Below the pieces are notes generated by a model. That model did no database searches. It was given only the letters and a program-made list of their open reading frames with translations, and had not been told where the DNA came from. A DNA stretch of 64,000 bases, from assembly GCF_032854445.1 (NCBI RefSeq), contig NC_088305.1, positions 25,508,628-25,572,627 on the forward strand. Direction: 5' to 3'. This DNA is from Liolophura sinensis. Taxonomy: Eukaryota > Mollusca > Polyplacophora > Chitonida > Chitonidae. The position numbers were made by a program, and so were the translations under genes. Positions 48,301 through 56,589 of this stretch are shown piece by piece (positions within the stretch are counted from its first letter, which is position 1; every line of letters starts with the position of its first letter).

Positions 48301-51300
48301 TGGTAAGCCATCTGCACCTCACTGATTTCATGGTAAGACATCTATACCGCATTAATTTCATGGTAAGCCATCTGTATCGCACTAATTTCATGGTAAGCCA
48401 TCTGCACCTCACTGATTTCATGGTAAGACATCTGTATCATACTAATTTCATGGTAAGCCATCTGTATCGTACTAATTGCATGGTAAGCCATCTGCACCTC
48501 ACTGATTTCATGGTAAGACATCTGTATCATACTAATTTCATGGTAATCCATCTGTATCGTACTAATTTCATGGTAAGCCATCTGCACCTCACTGATTTCA
48601 TGGTAAGACATCTATACCGCATTAATTTCATGGTAAGCCATCTGTATCGCACTAATTTCATGGTAAGCCATCTGTATTGCACTAATTTCATGGTAAGCCA
48701 TCTGTATCGCACTAATTTCATGGCAATCCATCTGTATCGCACTGATTTCATGGTAAGACATCTATACCGCATTAATTTCATGGTAAGCCATCTGTATCGC
48801 ACTAATTTCATGGTAAACCTTCTATACCGCACTAATTTCATGGTAAGCCATCTGTATTACACTAATTTCATGGTATCTCCCCCAAACTATGCCCTCACAT
48901 ACCTTCAACAGGATAATCTGATCTTCTGTGTTCAAACTTTTGAATCCCGGCAGCGCTTTGGCAAAGTCAACTACAAGCTGTGTTACAAGGGCTGTGAACT
49001 CAGCCAGCTGTGTCCAAAATGCTTCCTTTGTTGTTATTGTTATTTGTTGGTCAGCAAGTTCTGGACCTAAAGGCTGTTCAAAAATAATCCTTGTTTTAAC
49101 TTCTGATGGTATTAATACATTTATCATCATTCAGGTATTATTACAGTGTAATTATTTACTTTAAGTCTTCTAAATCATTTAAAAATTCCCTATATTATTC
49201 ATTCTATTCCATGCTATCATGGCAGGACATGTCTTGAAATTTATTATTTAGTTATCTGAAAGGTGTTTTATGTCATACTCAAGAATATTTCACTTATACC
49301 ATGCAGCCAGCATTATGGTGGAAGGAAACCGGGCAGAGCCTGGGGGAAACCCAGGGCCATCCACAGATTGACAGAAAACCTTCCAACTAATGGCTTGAAA
49401 GAACGCAGGCATAAACTGGACTTGAACTCACAGCGACCGCATTGGTAGGAGGTTCCTGGGTCACCATGCTTATCCTTCTTCAAATTGTTTGCATATTATT
49501 ATTAGGTTTAATGACCTGTTAAAATACTTTAATTGGGCTTTACAAACAGAAATTGAATTGAAAAACAGGGAGGAGGTGGGAGGTGTTGCGAGACCACCCC
49601 CCCACCCCCCACATCTGGTCAAGCCAAAGGGTTTAACGCACAACAAGTAAGTGCTGATGAATCTCTGGCTGAATGTACATTATCTGTGCGAAACGGCATC
49701 TAATTCACTAACACACGATACATTACAACAACAAAAACAACAACAACAACAAAATCTAACCTGTACTTGACTGACAGCCTCTTGATCAGGCACTTCGTAT
49801 TTGTCCTGCATCAGAACGAGATTTTCAATCAGTTTGCGCTGCTCCTCCGCCATGAACTGTAAAGGTGACCGCTCCACAACTGTCCCTGGGGACATCGGTT
49901 CACGCATGTCCTTTGGGGTTGAAGGTGGACTGGGCCCCATTGCACTCATGCTGTCTCCCAATGATATCGGGCTAGCTCCGCTATCTGGGCTAGACACATT
50001 TTTGGTTGAGCGTAGCTTAGCTTTCCTGCGTGCATCTCTTGCTTTACACTGTTCATCGGACAACAGACCTGAACAAAATAATAAAAACAATAATACCCAT
50101 GATGTGTGAGGGTTATACAACTCCATATATCATACTAATATTGATATGACTGGGAACCTCAATTCTTTGAGGGGCCTACATGGGCGATGGGGTTAGCACG
50201 CCAGCACACTGCAATGACGCAGGAACCTCCCACCATTGCGGCTACTGTAAGTTCAAGTCCAGTTCACGCTGACTTCCTCTCCGGCTGTACGTGGGAAGGT
50301 CTTCCAGCAACTTGCGGATGGTCGTGGGTTTCCCCAGTGCTCTGCTGGGTTTCCTCCCACCATAATGCTGGCTGCCGTAGTATAAATGAAATATTCTTGA
50401 GTACAGCGGAAAAGACCAATCACATCAAATCAAATCCACTCTTAGACAAACATTCACTGCCTTGTGTTATAACATGACCATGTCATGATAGACTGTAATT
50501 CTTTAACCTTTTCAACCACTACAGCACATTTTTGAGTGAAAGACAGGCAAACAATTATTAGGAAAATGATGCTAAAGATGATTTGTTTGTGTCATTTAAG
50601 ATGCAACTCTACACCTCATAGTTCTCTCGAAATGTTTCAGGCTATTGAATGAAGAGGCAGTTGAAAAGGTTGAAGAACTAGGGTAGATGAAATATTGCCA
50701 AAGTGGGGTAAAACCATGTTCAATCATTCATTATGACAAACACACACACATATATAAATGTCCACAAAAATACAAAATAATTTCACCTGTATAAATGCAC
50801 TTTGCCTTGAACTTACACTTGTGACGCCAAATTTTCTTCAGTAAACAATCAATCACAGAAAACCCTCAAGTGACCCAATAACGTAGATGAATTGATCAGA
50901 ATCAAGCAAATGTGCTGCATGAAAAAAGGCTAAACTGAAGGTGAGTACTATGTACAACTAGAACTGGAGGGAAACTGGATTGTAATGCAAAAAACATTTT
51001 GTAGAGCAGCAGGGAGAAAACGTTCAGAAATGGAAAAACATTTCTCAGTGCGGAAAACAGTAAAATTGTTACGACTTCAGCTCACAGATTGCCATAAGTA
51101 TAGATACCGTGCCTGTAACGATCATCTTATTCTCTGCTGAAGACACTTTTCTGAATGTCACAACATAAGAAATTGCTTAATTCTATATCAGGGTTAGCGT
51201 TTCATTCAATCACCAAAGTAATACTTTGTGACCTTAAATTGCCATTAAAAATGCACCTTCTTACGCAAAATAATAGGTCTTTTACCACATTTTTTTAATA

Positions 51301-53552
51301 ACGATAATTGTTTAACAACTTATGTTCCTGTTTCATGTCAGCTATGTTTTTGAGAATTACTCAGGATAACTTACATTCCTGTATCATGTCAGCTATGTTT
51401 TTGAGAATTACTCATGATAGCTTACATTCCTGTTTCATGTCAGCTATGTTTTTGAGAATTACTCAGGATAACTTACAATCCTGTTTCATGTCAGCTATGT
51501 TTTTGAGAGTTACTCAGGAAAACTCACATTCCTGTTTCATGTCAGCTATGTTTTTGAGAATTACTCGAGACAACTTACATTCCTGTTTCATGTCAGCTAT
51601 GTTTTTGAGAGTTACTCAGGATAACTTACATTCCTGTTTCATGTCAGCTATGTTTTTGAGAATTACTCAAGATAATTTACATTCCTGTTTCATGTCAGCT
51701 ATGTTTTTGAGAATTACTCATGATAACTTACATTCCTGTTTCATGTCAGCTATGTTTTTGAGAATTACTCAAGATAATTTACATTCCTGTTTCATGTCAG
51801 CTATGTTTTTGAGAATTACTCAGGATAACTTACATTCCTGTTTCATGTCAGCCATGTTTTTGAGAATTACTCGAGACAACTTACATTCCTGTTTCATGTC
51901 AGCTATATTTTTGAGAATTACTCAAGATAACTTACATTCCTGTTTCATGTCAGCTATGTTTTTGAGAATTACTCAAGATAACTTACATTCTTGTTTCATG
52001 TCAGCCATGTTTTTGAGAATTACTCATGATAACTTACATTCCTGTTTCATGTCAGCTATGTTTTTGAGAATTACTCGAGACAACTTACATTCCTGTTTCA
52101 TGTCAGCTATGTTTTTGAGAATTACTCAAGATAATTTACATTCCTGTTTCATGTCAGCTATGTTTTTGAGAATTACTCAGGATAACTTACATTCCTGTAT
52201 CATGTCAGCTATGTTTTTGAGAATTACTCAAGATAACTTACATTCCTGTTTCATGTCAACTATGTTTTTGAGAATTACTCATGACAACTTACATTCTTGT
52301 TTCATACCGGCCTCCCGACATCGCGCCAAACGACATGCCTGGCACTTCCGCCTCATCCACATGTCCATTTCACAGTTGCCGCCATATTTACACTTGTAAC
52401 TCGCTCCACGAGTCACACTGCGGCGGAAAAAACCTGCACACAAAAGTGAACGCACAATGCTTTGGTTTCTTTATTTATTTACTTATTTATTTAATTCTTG
52501 CTATACAAATGCTGCAAGCATCAGTCGAGGAATCCTGAGCATTGGGAGAAAACCATCAACCTTTGGCAAGGCCATAAAAAACTTTCCTACATGTAATGTA
52601 CAAATAAGACCGAGGGAATGTACCAATTCACTGTCCAAGAGCTTTAATTGCAATGTAATAATCTAACAAACTCTTTGGCTAGTGGTTTCAGATTCTATTT
52701 CAGCCTGTGGCAGCCCTGTCTGGGTAACTTTTTCATACAATTCAGAAAGGTATAAATATTACAACACTGCATGGTCATACCCTAAAATAGAAATATTTGA
52801 TGCACCAAACCTAGTTTATCTGGAAAATTAAGGTAGTTTGGGTTATGAATTTTTTTCTAATTTTCAATAAAATTTTGCATATGTAGGCAAGTCTGCCCTG
52901 GAAATTAAAAAAGGAAGATTTTCGGGAGAAAAGTTGAACATGGAAACAACCTTCTTGAGAGGTCGATAGTGTTCTGCTAAAGCCTCGTTCACATAATACG
53001 ATTTATTGTATAGAATCACAGAATTTCACAAATGGAAATTTGACAGAGAAGTTTAGAGATGGCCTTTTCTGTTGTACATGTAAATCAATCTAAAACTATG
53101 TTTACTGAGGGGGCCTCCATGGCCGAGGAGGTTAGCATGCCAGCACAGTGCAATGACCCAGGAGCTACTCATTAACGCGGTCACTGTTAGTCCAGCATCC
53201 TCTCCGACCGTATGAGGGAAGATCTGCCAGCAACCTGCAGATGGTCGTGGGTTTCCCTCATCCCTCCACCCATCATAATTCTAGCCGCTGTCGTACAAGT
53301 GAAATATCCTTGAGTATGGCATAAAACACCAATAAAATAATAAATAAATAACTAAAATAACTACCTTTACATCCTTCACAGCTAAGGGCATTGTAATGAT
53401 AGCCCGAAGCTCGGTCACCACAAATTCTACACAGCTCCTCTTCGATGCCCTTTCCAACACCACTGGAGGAGTCTGCATTATGTCCCTCTTTCTGTTGTTT
53501 TGCTCCTGACGGCCCATCCATTGTATTCATTGCTGACCCTGTACTGTCTGAA
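45023..53552 (-). CDS. EcR: Ecdysone receptor homologue, NR1H-type nuclear receptor (six exons)
   Basis: Ligand-regulated transcription factor; arthropod EcR binds ecdysteroids as a heterodimer with RXR/USP. Exons on the - strand are 53552-53365, 52433-52293, 50068-49761, 49073-48903, 46844-46622 and 45300-45023. Phases join without a break, giving 428 residues from the Met at 53530. The order is a short N-terminus, two zinc fingers, a hinge rich in SP/TP, a ligand-binding domain with the signature [16 protein letters not shown], and an AF-2 helix [11 protein letters not shown] blocks such as [12 protein letters not shown] and [11 protein letters not shown] match EcR better than LXR or FXR by eye. 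The A/B region is only 33 residues here, shorter than usual, so more 5' exons may exist. An in-frame TGA lies just upstream of the exon 1 acceptor. What ligand, if any, a lophotrochozoan EcR binds is not shown by sequence. Confidence 0.9.
45449..46150 (+). repeat. 57-bp tandem array in last EcR intron
   Basis: About 12 copies containing CCCCCATGTGATGAAGAAAT and TTCCACCTGACATATTGAAG. Variants TATACC and TATGCC alternate in the first half, suggesting a 114-bp dimer. It lies about 150 bases from the exon 6 acceptor. Overlapping ORFs on both strands reflect the period of 19 codons. Confidence 0.95.
46320..46392 (-). other. C-rich tract (G-rich in the EcR transcript)
   Basis: Nearly all C and A on the + strand with many CCC-CCCC runs. 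In EcR sense it has enough closely spaced G runs to form a G-quadruplex. It lies in the last intron. Confidence 0.7.
46525..46612 (+). mobile_element. SINE-1 3' fragment next to EcR exon 5 donor
   Basis: GTAAAACACCAATCAAATAA and an A-rich tail ending about 10 bases from the donor at 46621. Antisense to EcR, so the transcript reads a U-rich tract there. Confidence 0.8.
46622..46844 (-). CDS. EcR: EcR exon 5: LBD helices 5-8
   Basis: It encodes [27 protein letters not shown] and [17 protein letters not shown]. These align with the arthropod EcR blocks ACSSEVM.LR.ARRYD and VDN.EYALLTA. The acceptor is CTCCAG and the donor GTAAAG. The acceptor region is repeated upstream with a period of about 84 bp, and an antisense SINE tail lies about 10 bases after the donor. 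Confidence 0.95.
46826..47135. repeat. Roughly 84-bp repeat spanning the EcR exon 5 acceptor
   Basis: Four diverged copies start near 46826, 46910, 46995 and 47079. Shared landmarks are TGACCTCAAAAGT / TGACCTCCAAAGT, GCCTGGAGAAAAA, TTGTCAGAAT and TTTTGCACTTC. The first copy contains the start of exon 5 and its acceptor; the others are intronic. Confidence 0.75.
47195..47590 (+). repeat. GA-rich degenerate array of about 20 bp
   Basis: Units like GAAACCAGGCAGAACAAGAG repeat with length changes through this EcR intron. Strongly purine-biased on the + strand. Confidence 0.85.
47849..48875 (+). repeat. 30-bp tandem array with 270-bp higher-order repeat
   Basis: About 34 copies containing TGGTAAGCCATCTGTATCGC and ACTAATTTCA. 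The unit length is kept exactly. A five-unit block at 48241-48390 recurs without change at 48511-48660, a 270-bp offset. Open frames on both strands (a repeated decapeptide) are a by-product of the 30-bp period. Confidence 0.96.
48903..49073 (-). CDS. EcR: EcR exon 4: LBD helices 3-5
   Basis: The exon is 57 codons with phase 0 borders. It holds [20 protein letters not shown] and then [17 protein letters not shown], the nuclear-receptor LBD signature that forms the coactivator groove and includes the charge-clamp lysine. The acceptor is GAACAG and the donor GTATGT. A 30-bp tandem array starts about 27 bases into the next intron. Confidence 0.95.
49243..49475 (-). mobile_element. SINE-1, nearly full length
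   Basis: CAAGAATATTTCACTTATAC, a GGAAACCGGGCAGAGCCTGG block and TGGACTTGAACTCACAGCGA. It lies in the EcR intron between exons 3 and 4. Confidence 0.88.
49728..49759 (+). repeat. CAA microsatellite at EcR exon 3 donor
   Basis: A run of CAACAACAAC with one AAAA break, one to a few bases from the donor at 49760. The EcR transcript reads UUG repeats there. Confidence 0.9.
49761..50068 (-). CDS. EcR: EcR exon 3: hinge and first LBD helix
   Basis: The exon starts ECLLSDEQC across the splice, the usual C-terminal extension after the fingers, with a basic patch (ARRKAKLR). A disordered hinge follows with six SP or TP dipeptides in about 45 residues, then [17 protein letters not shown], which is LBD helix 1. 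The acceptor is GTTCAG and the donor GTTAGA, followed at once by a TTG-rich run. Confidence 0.92.
50176..50450 (+). mobile_element. SINE-1, full length with tRNA-like head
   Basis: The head GGGCGATGGGGTTAGCACGC (A-box region) and GTAAGTTCAAGTCCAGTTCA (B-box region) are followed by TCTCCGGCTGTACGTGGGAA, ATAATGCTGGCTGCCGTAGT and an imperfect tail. This copy shows the tRNA origin best, together with 53108-53352. Confidence 0.88.
50494..50680. mobile_element. Element with inverted ends IR-D, copy 1
   Basis: TTCTTTAACCTTTTCAACCA at left mirrors AGTTGAAAAGGTTGAAGAAC at right. It shares GAAAATGATGCTAAAGATGA and CACCTCATAG with 53690-53906. No ORF. Confidence 0.65.
51321..52292 (-). repeat. EcR: 51-bp tandem array carrying copies of the EcR exon 2 splice donor
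   Basis: About 19 copies directly abut the donor of exon 2. In EcR sense each unit begins ATGAAACAGGAAT, the last 13 bases of exon 2 with one change, followed by GTAAGTT and 31 bases of intron. Most copies keep GTAAGTT; a few read GTAAATT, GTAAGCT or GTGAGTT. The long + strand ORF of 17-residue repeats is an artefact of the period. Confidence 0.95.
52293..52433 (-). CDS. EcR: EcR exon 2: second zinc finger
   Basis: It encodes [23 protein letters not shown] and [13 protein letters not shown], with the C-x5-C-x9-C-x2-C pattern of finger 2. It ends GMKQE, followed by the donor GTAAGT. The acceptor is GTGCAG. QAC and LARC replace the usual QEC and LKKC of EcR/FXR. The end of this exon and its donor seed a 51-bp tandem array (51321-52292). 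Confidence 0.95.
52463..52610 (-). mobile_element. SINE-2 fragment, antisense
   Basis: An AT-rich tail (TTTATTTATTTACTTATTTA), then AACCATCAACCTTTGGCAAG and AACTTTCCTACATGTAATGT, matching the reverse of 9895-10235. It lies just upstream of EcR exon 2. Confidence 0.65.
53108..53352 (+). mobile_element. SINE-1, full length, next to EcR exon 1 donor
   Basis: Head GGCCTCCATGGCCGAGGAGG with TTAGC (A box like tRNA-Ser/Leu), full body with GGATGGTCGTGGGTTTCCC, and an AATAAATAAATA tail ending about 13 bases from the donor at 53364. Antisense to EcR. Confidence 0.92.
53365..53552 (-). CDS. EcR: EcR exon 1: N-terminus and first zinc finger
   Basis: The acceptor TTCCCAG is at 53559-53553 and the donor GTAGTT starts at 53364. 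From Met 53530 it encodes 33 residues, then [13 protein letters not shown] and the P-box CEGCK, with the C-x2-C-x13-C-x2-C spacing of finger 1. The Met has G at -3. It may be the true start or an internal Met; 22 bases upstream in the exon are open. A SINE tail begins about 13 bases beyond the donor. Confidence 0.88.
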
Positions 53553-53689
53553 CTGGGAAAGCATATTCACCTAGATAGTTCTGACCCATATCAGATGTGT
53601 TCTGGCTATGGAACAGCCCTGAAATCAGAATCAGAGCAAACATAAGATACAGTATATACAGTATTCCCAACACGATGATTACAGTATAC

Positions 53690-53906
53690 TGTAAATCTTC
53701 AACCTTTTTAACCACTAAACACTTCCTTCTGTGCAATTTATGCGTACAATTATTACGAAAATGATGCTAAAAATTATTTGTTTGCGTCATTAAAGACGCC
53801 AACTTCATAAAAACTTTGTGCAAATTATTTCTCCACACCTCATAGATCTCTCAGAATATTTCAAAATATTGGTTGCACAGGCTGTTGAAAAGGATGAGGA
53901 GTTAGG
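53690..53906. mobile_element. Element with inverted ends IR-D, copy 2
   Basis: TCTTCAACCTTTTTAACCAC at left mirrors TGTTGAAAAGGATGAGGAGT at right. It lies about 140 bases upstream of EcR exon 1, so it could sit in an intron or the promoter region. Confidence 0.65.
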
Positions 53907-53942
53907 TTAAGTAAATTAACATATTGTTCATTTGTTTGTTTG

Positions 53943-54330
53943 CTTTGGGGTTTGATGGCAAATGGGGGTTTGATGGCAAATGGGGGTATGATGGTGCTTG
54001 AAGGTTTGATGGTGCTTGAGGGTCTGATGGTGTTTGATAGTGCTTGGGGGATTGATGGTGCTTTGGAGATGGCAGATGGGGGTCTGATGGTCCTTGAGGG
54101 TCTGATGGTGTTTAATGGTGCTTGGGGAATTGATGGTGCTTGGGGAATTGATGGTGCTTTGGGGTTTGATGGCAGATGGTGCTTGGGGTTTGATGGTGCA
54201 TGGGATTTGATGGTGCTTGAAGGTTTGATGGTGCCTGAGGGTCTGATGGTGTTTGGGGGTTTGATGGTGCTTGGGGGTTTGATGGTATTTGGGGGTTTTA
54301 AGGTAACTGGGGGTTTGATGGTGCTTTAAA
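53943..54330 (+). repeat. 17-bp G-rich tandem array
   Basis: About 22 degenerate copies of a unit like GGGGTTTGATGGTGCTT. Regular G runs on the + strand. Confidence 0.93.
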
Positions 54331-54721
54331 CTTTATTTTGGTCAGATCGTTATCCGTCAAGTCCGAATGTCAACAAATGTACAATGCTGCTTCATTAAAG
54401 ACAAAGACACCAGACACAGTGTCCCAGCCAATCACAGAAGACACTACGACACATCATCCATGGGCTGACTTGTGCTTGACCTATACCCTAATGATGAAAT
54501 CCAAAGCAGAAGGTATCAAGTCTATACCAACTTTTTTAACATCTAAGCTCTGATCTAACTCAGAATTGAACCCTGATGCTGTAACTGGACTCCCAGCCAT
54601 CATACATGTAAACTTCAGCTCTCTTTATCTTGAATGGGGACCTGTCAAACACCCAGCAACATGATCAACTCATAATTAATATGTCATTTCAACGACATAA
54701 CGACGTTACAGTAGAAACTGA

Positions 54722-54893
54722 TTAAGGATTGAAAGTATTAGTTTTTAGGTTTATGGGGGTATAAGGAAAAGAAAAAAAAACACTCAGCAAAGTTCTGCAT
54801 GCACCGCGTAGCGTTGGCAGTTCATACAACATTTGCACAGCGGTTCTTTCGTTTATACCCTCATAAACCTAAAAATATTACAGTCAATCCTTA
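54722..54893. mobile_element. Short element with inverted ends
   Basis: TTAAGGATTGAAAGTATTAG mirrors ATATTACAGTCAATCCTTA, and TTAGGTTTATGGGGGTATAA mirrors TTATACCCTCATAAACCTAA. Only one copy was seen in this window. Confidence 0.6.
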
Positions 54894-55891
54894 TAATTTA
54901 ACGTATGGAATAAAAGGATCTGCAGAATTGTGAATAACTCAAAAATTAGAAGGTGAATTCTGAGGTAGAGAACTTTGAGCGCAGGAGAAGGAGAACAATT
55001 TGAATTTATTTCGGGAGATGCATTTTCAAGGCGACAAGGCATTTGCACCGTTTATAACGGGCTTGCATGTGTAGGCTACACAGGTGACTTCGTCATACCG
55101 ATTGCAAAACGTGTAGTTGTAACATATGGGTGATATTCCAGTATTCAAACATACTGATTATCCAAGAACAACGGTGTGTGTATTTTAAACAGCAGCTGGA
55201 AAGTGATTTTGATCAAATTAGCTTGTTTTGGCGAGCACAGGCACTCGGCTATGTATATGCGCTCGGTGACTCAGCACGTCTGCGTATTTGTGATCAAACT
55301 CATACTGCACTAAAGACAATACTGTTTAAACAGTCTGATTTCCACGAAGACAATCCACAGACTTTGTACTGATGCTCCTGTTTATGAATGTGAATATAAT
55401 ACAGACGAAAGAAGATATATTTCTGTTTGTCATTTAACATGACGTGCCTTCAGACTCTTTCTGCTCTATTCTTAGGTAAAGTAGTCCGACGCTGGGCGTG
55501 GCTTCATTTTTGCCAGTTTGCTAGAGTATACAAGCAAACCTTTGACCAATCAGACTTCGCTTTACAAGCATAAATTCAGTAAAATTAAATTATTATCCGG
55601 TAAACTTGTAGACACTCCCCGACAATCAATTTCTGAGTAACCATGGTTCGATGTCTTCGTTTACACTGGAGCCACCCAATAAAATCTTTGTATCATGTTG
55701 TAACACAGTGAAATTAACAAGAAGAAGAACACCACCATATATGCATGTACTCCCATACACACATGTATGCACAGGCCTGCTATGGTATTGGGACAGGAAA
55801 GTCTATTGGCAGTTAACCCAGGTATCAACTTTAGTCTGCACTAAAGGTGTTATTTAGTTTTATATTAGGCTGAGACTGGTATTGACATTTA
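54894..55891. other. EcR: Unassigned stretch upstream of EcR exons
   Basis: Relatively GC-rich compared with its flanks, and without recognised repeats. An 80-codon ORF at 55130-55372 (+) has no familiar motif. CCAAT is present at about 55547. It could hold an EcR 5' exon or promoter, but nothing proves this. Confidence 0.35.
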
Positions 55892-56485
55892 AAGGTGGAG
55901 GAAACATCAAAATGACATGAAGTTCAGATGAAAGAGTGCGAAAAGTTATTCGTAAATGTGGCCTTCAATATCTTTCCCGATTTTTCCTTAAGGAGAAAAA
56001 GACACTTGAAAATAATTTTTGTATGGTGGGTAATTGGCACCACCTTTTGGTATTTATAGCCTTTGTTTAATAATGTCATAAATGAAGATGTAACACAGGT
56101 TTAATAAATATTTTTGCACTAGAATTTGTTCTTTTTCAGCTAACAAATGTATTAAACCTCAATTTGGATCATATTTATATTTTCAATATGTTCATAAATA
56201 TTATCATAATTTAGGTTAAATGGGTATGTTTCGATATAAACAACAAATTTACATTCAAATAAATTTATTAGACAAGCATCACATATTAAGAACATCATTA
56301 TGCAACAACGATAAATACCAAAAGTTGGTCCCAAATACACACCATACAAAAATATTCTCAAATACCCTTTTCTCTTGAAAAAAAAAAATATAAAGAAAAA
56401 CATTAAAGACCATATCTGCAAATAAGTTTGATGCTCTTTCATCTGATTTTGGGTTCATTTTTATGTTTTCTTCTTCTTTAACTTC
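55892..56485. mobile_element. Foldback element IR-A, copy 3
   Basis: The left end TTTAAAGGTGGAGGAAACAT mirrors the right end TATGTTTTCTTCTTCTTTAA. Inner blocks GTATGGTGGGTAATTGGCAC and ACCAAAAGTTGGTCCCAAAT mirror each other as in 5533-6113. Confidence 0.75.
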
Positions 56486-56589
56486 AAGCTTGACTTTTAA
56501 TATACTTTTGAACAACTTGCCCCAGTTCCATGACTTTCCTTTTCCATGACGAAGTTCATATATGTATAGAGCATAGATACATGAACTGT

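Noticed and set aside
47849-48875. CRISPR-like regular repeats
   Set aside because: Repeats are directly adjacent with no unique spacers and the DNA is from an animal, so these are minisatellites.
47880-49070. 396-codon + strand ORF of repeated decapeptides
   Set aside because: It lies in a 30-bp tandem array and runs antisense through EcR exon 4. The open frame follows from the unit length being a multiple of three.
51308-52399. 363-codon + strand ORF of 17-residue repeats
   Set aside because: It is the 51-bp array antisense to EcR and continues over exon 2 on the wrong strand. There is no independent coding evidence.
53527-53736. 69-codon - strand ORF with a hydrophobic stretch just upstream of EcR exon 1
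   Set aside because: It is in a different frame from EcR, crosses the exon 1 acceptor, and resembles chance AT-rich ORFs.
55130-55372. 80-codon + strand ORF as a gene
   Set aside because: No familiar motif, no splice context or repeat relation. Length alone is not enough; kept only as a note in the region entry.
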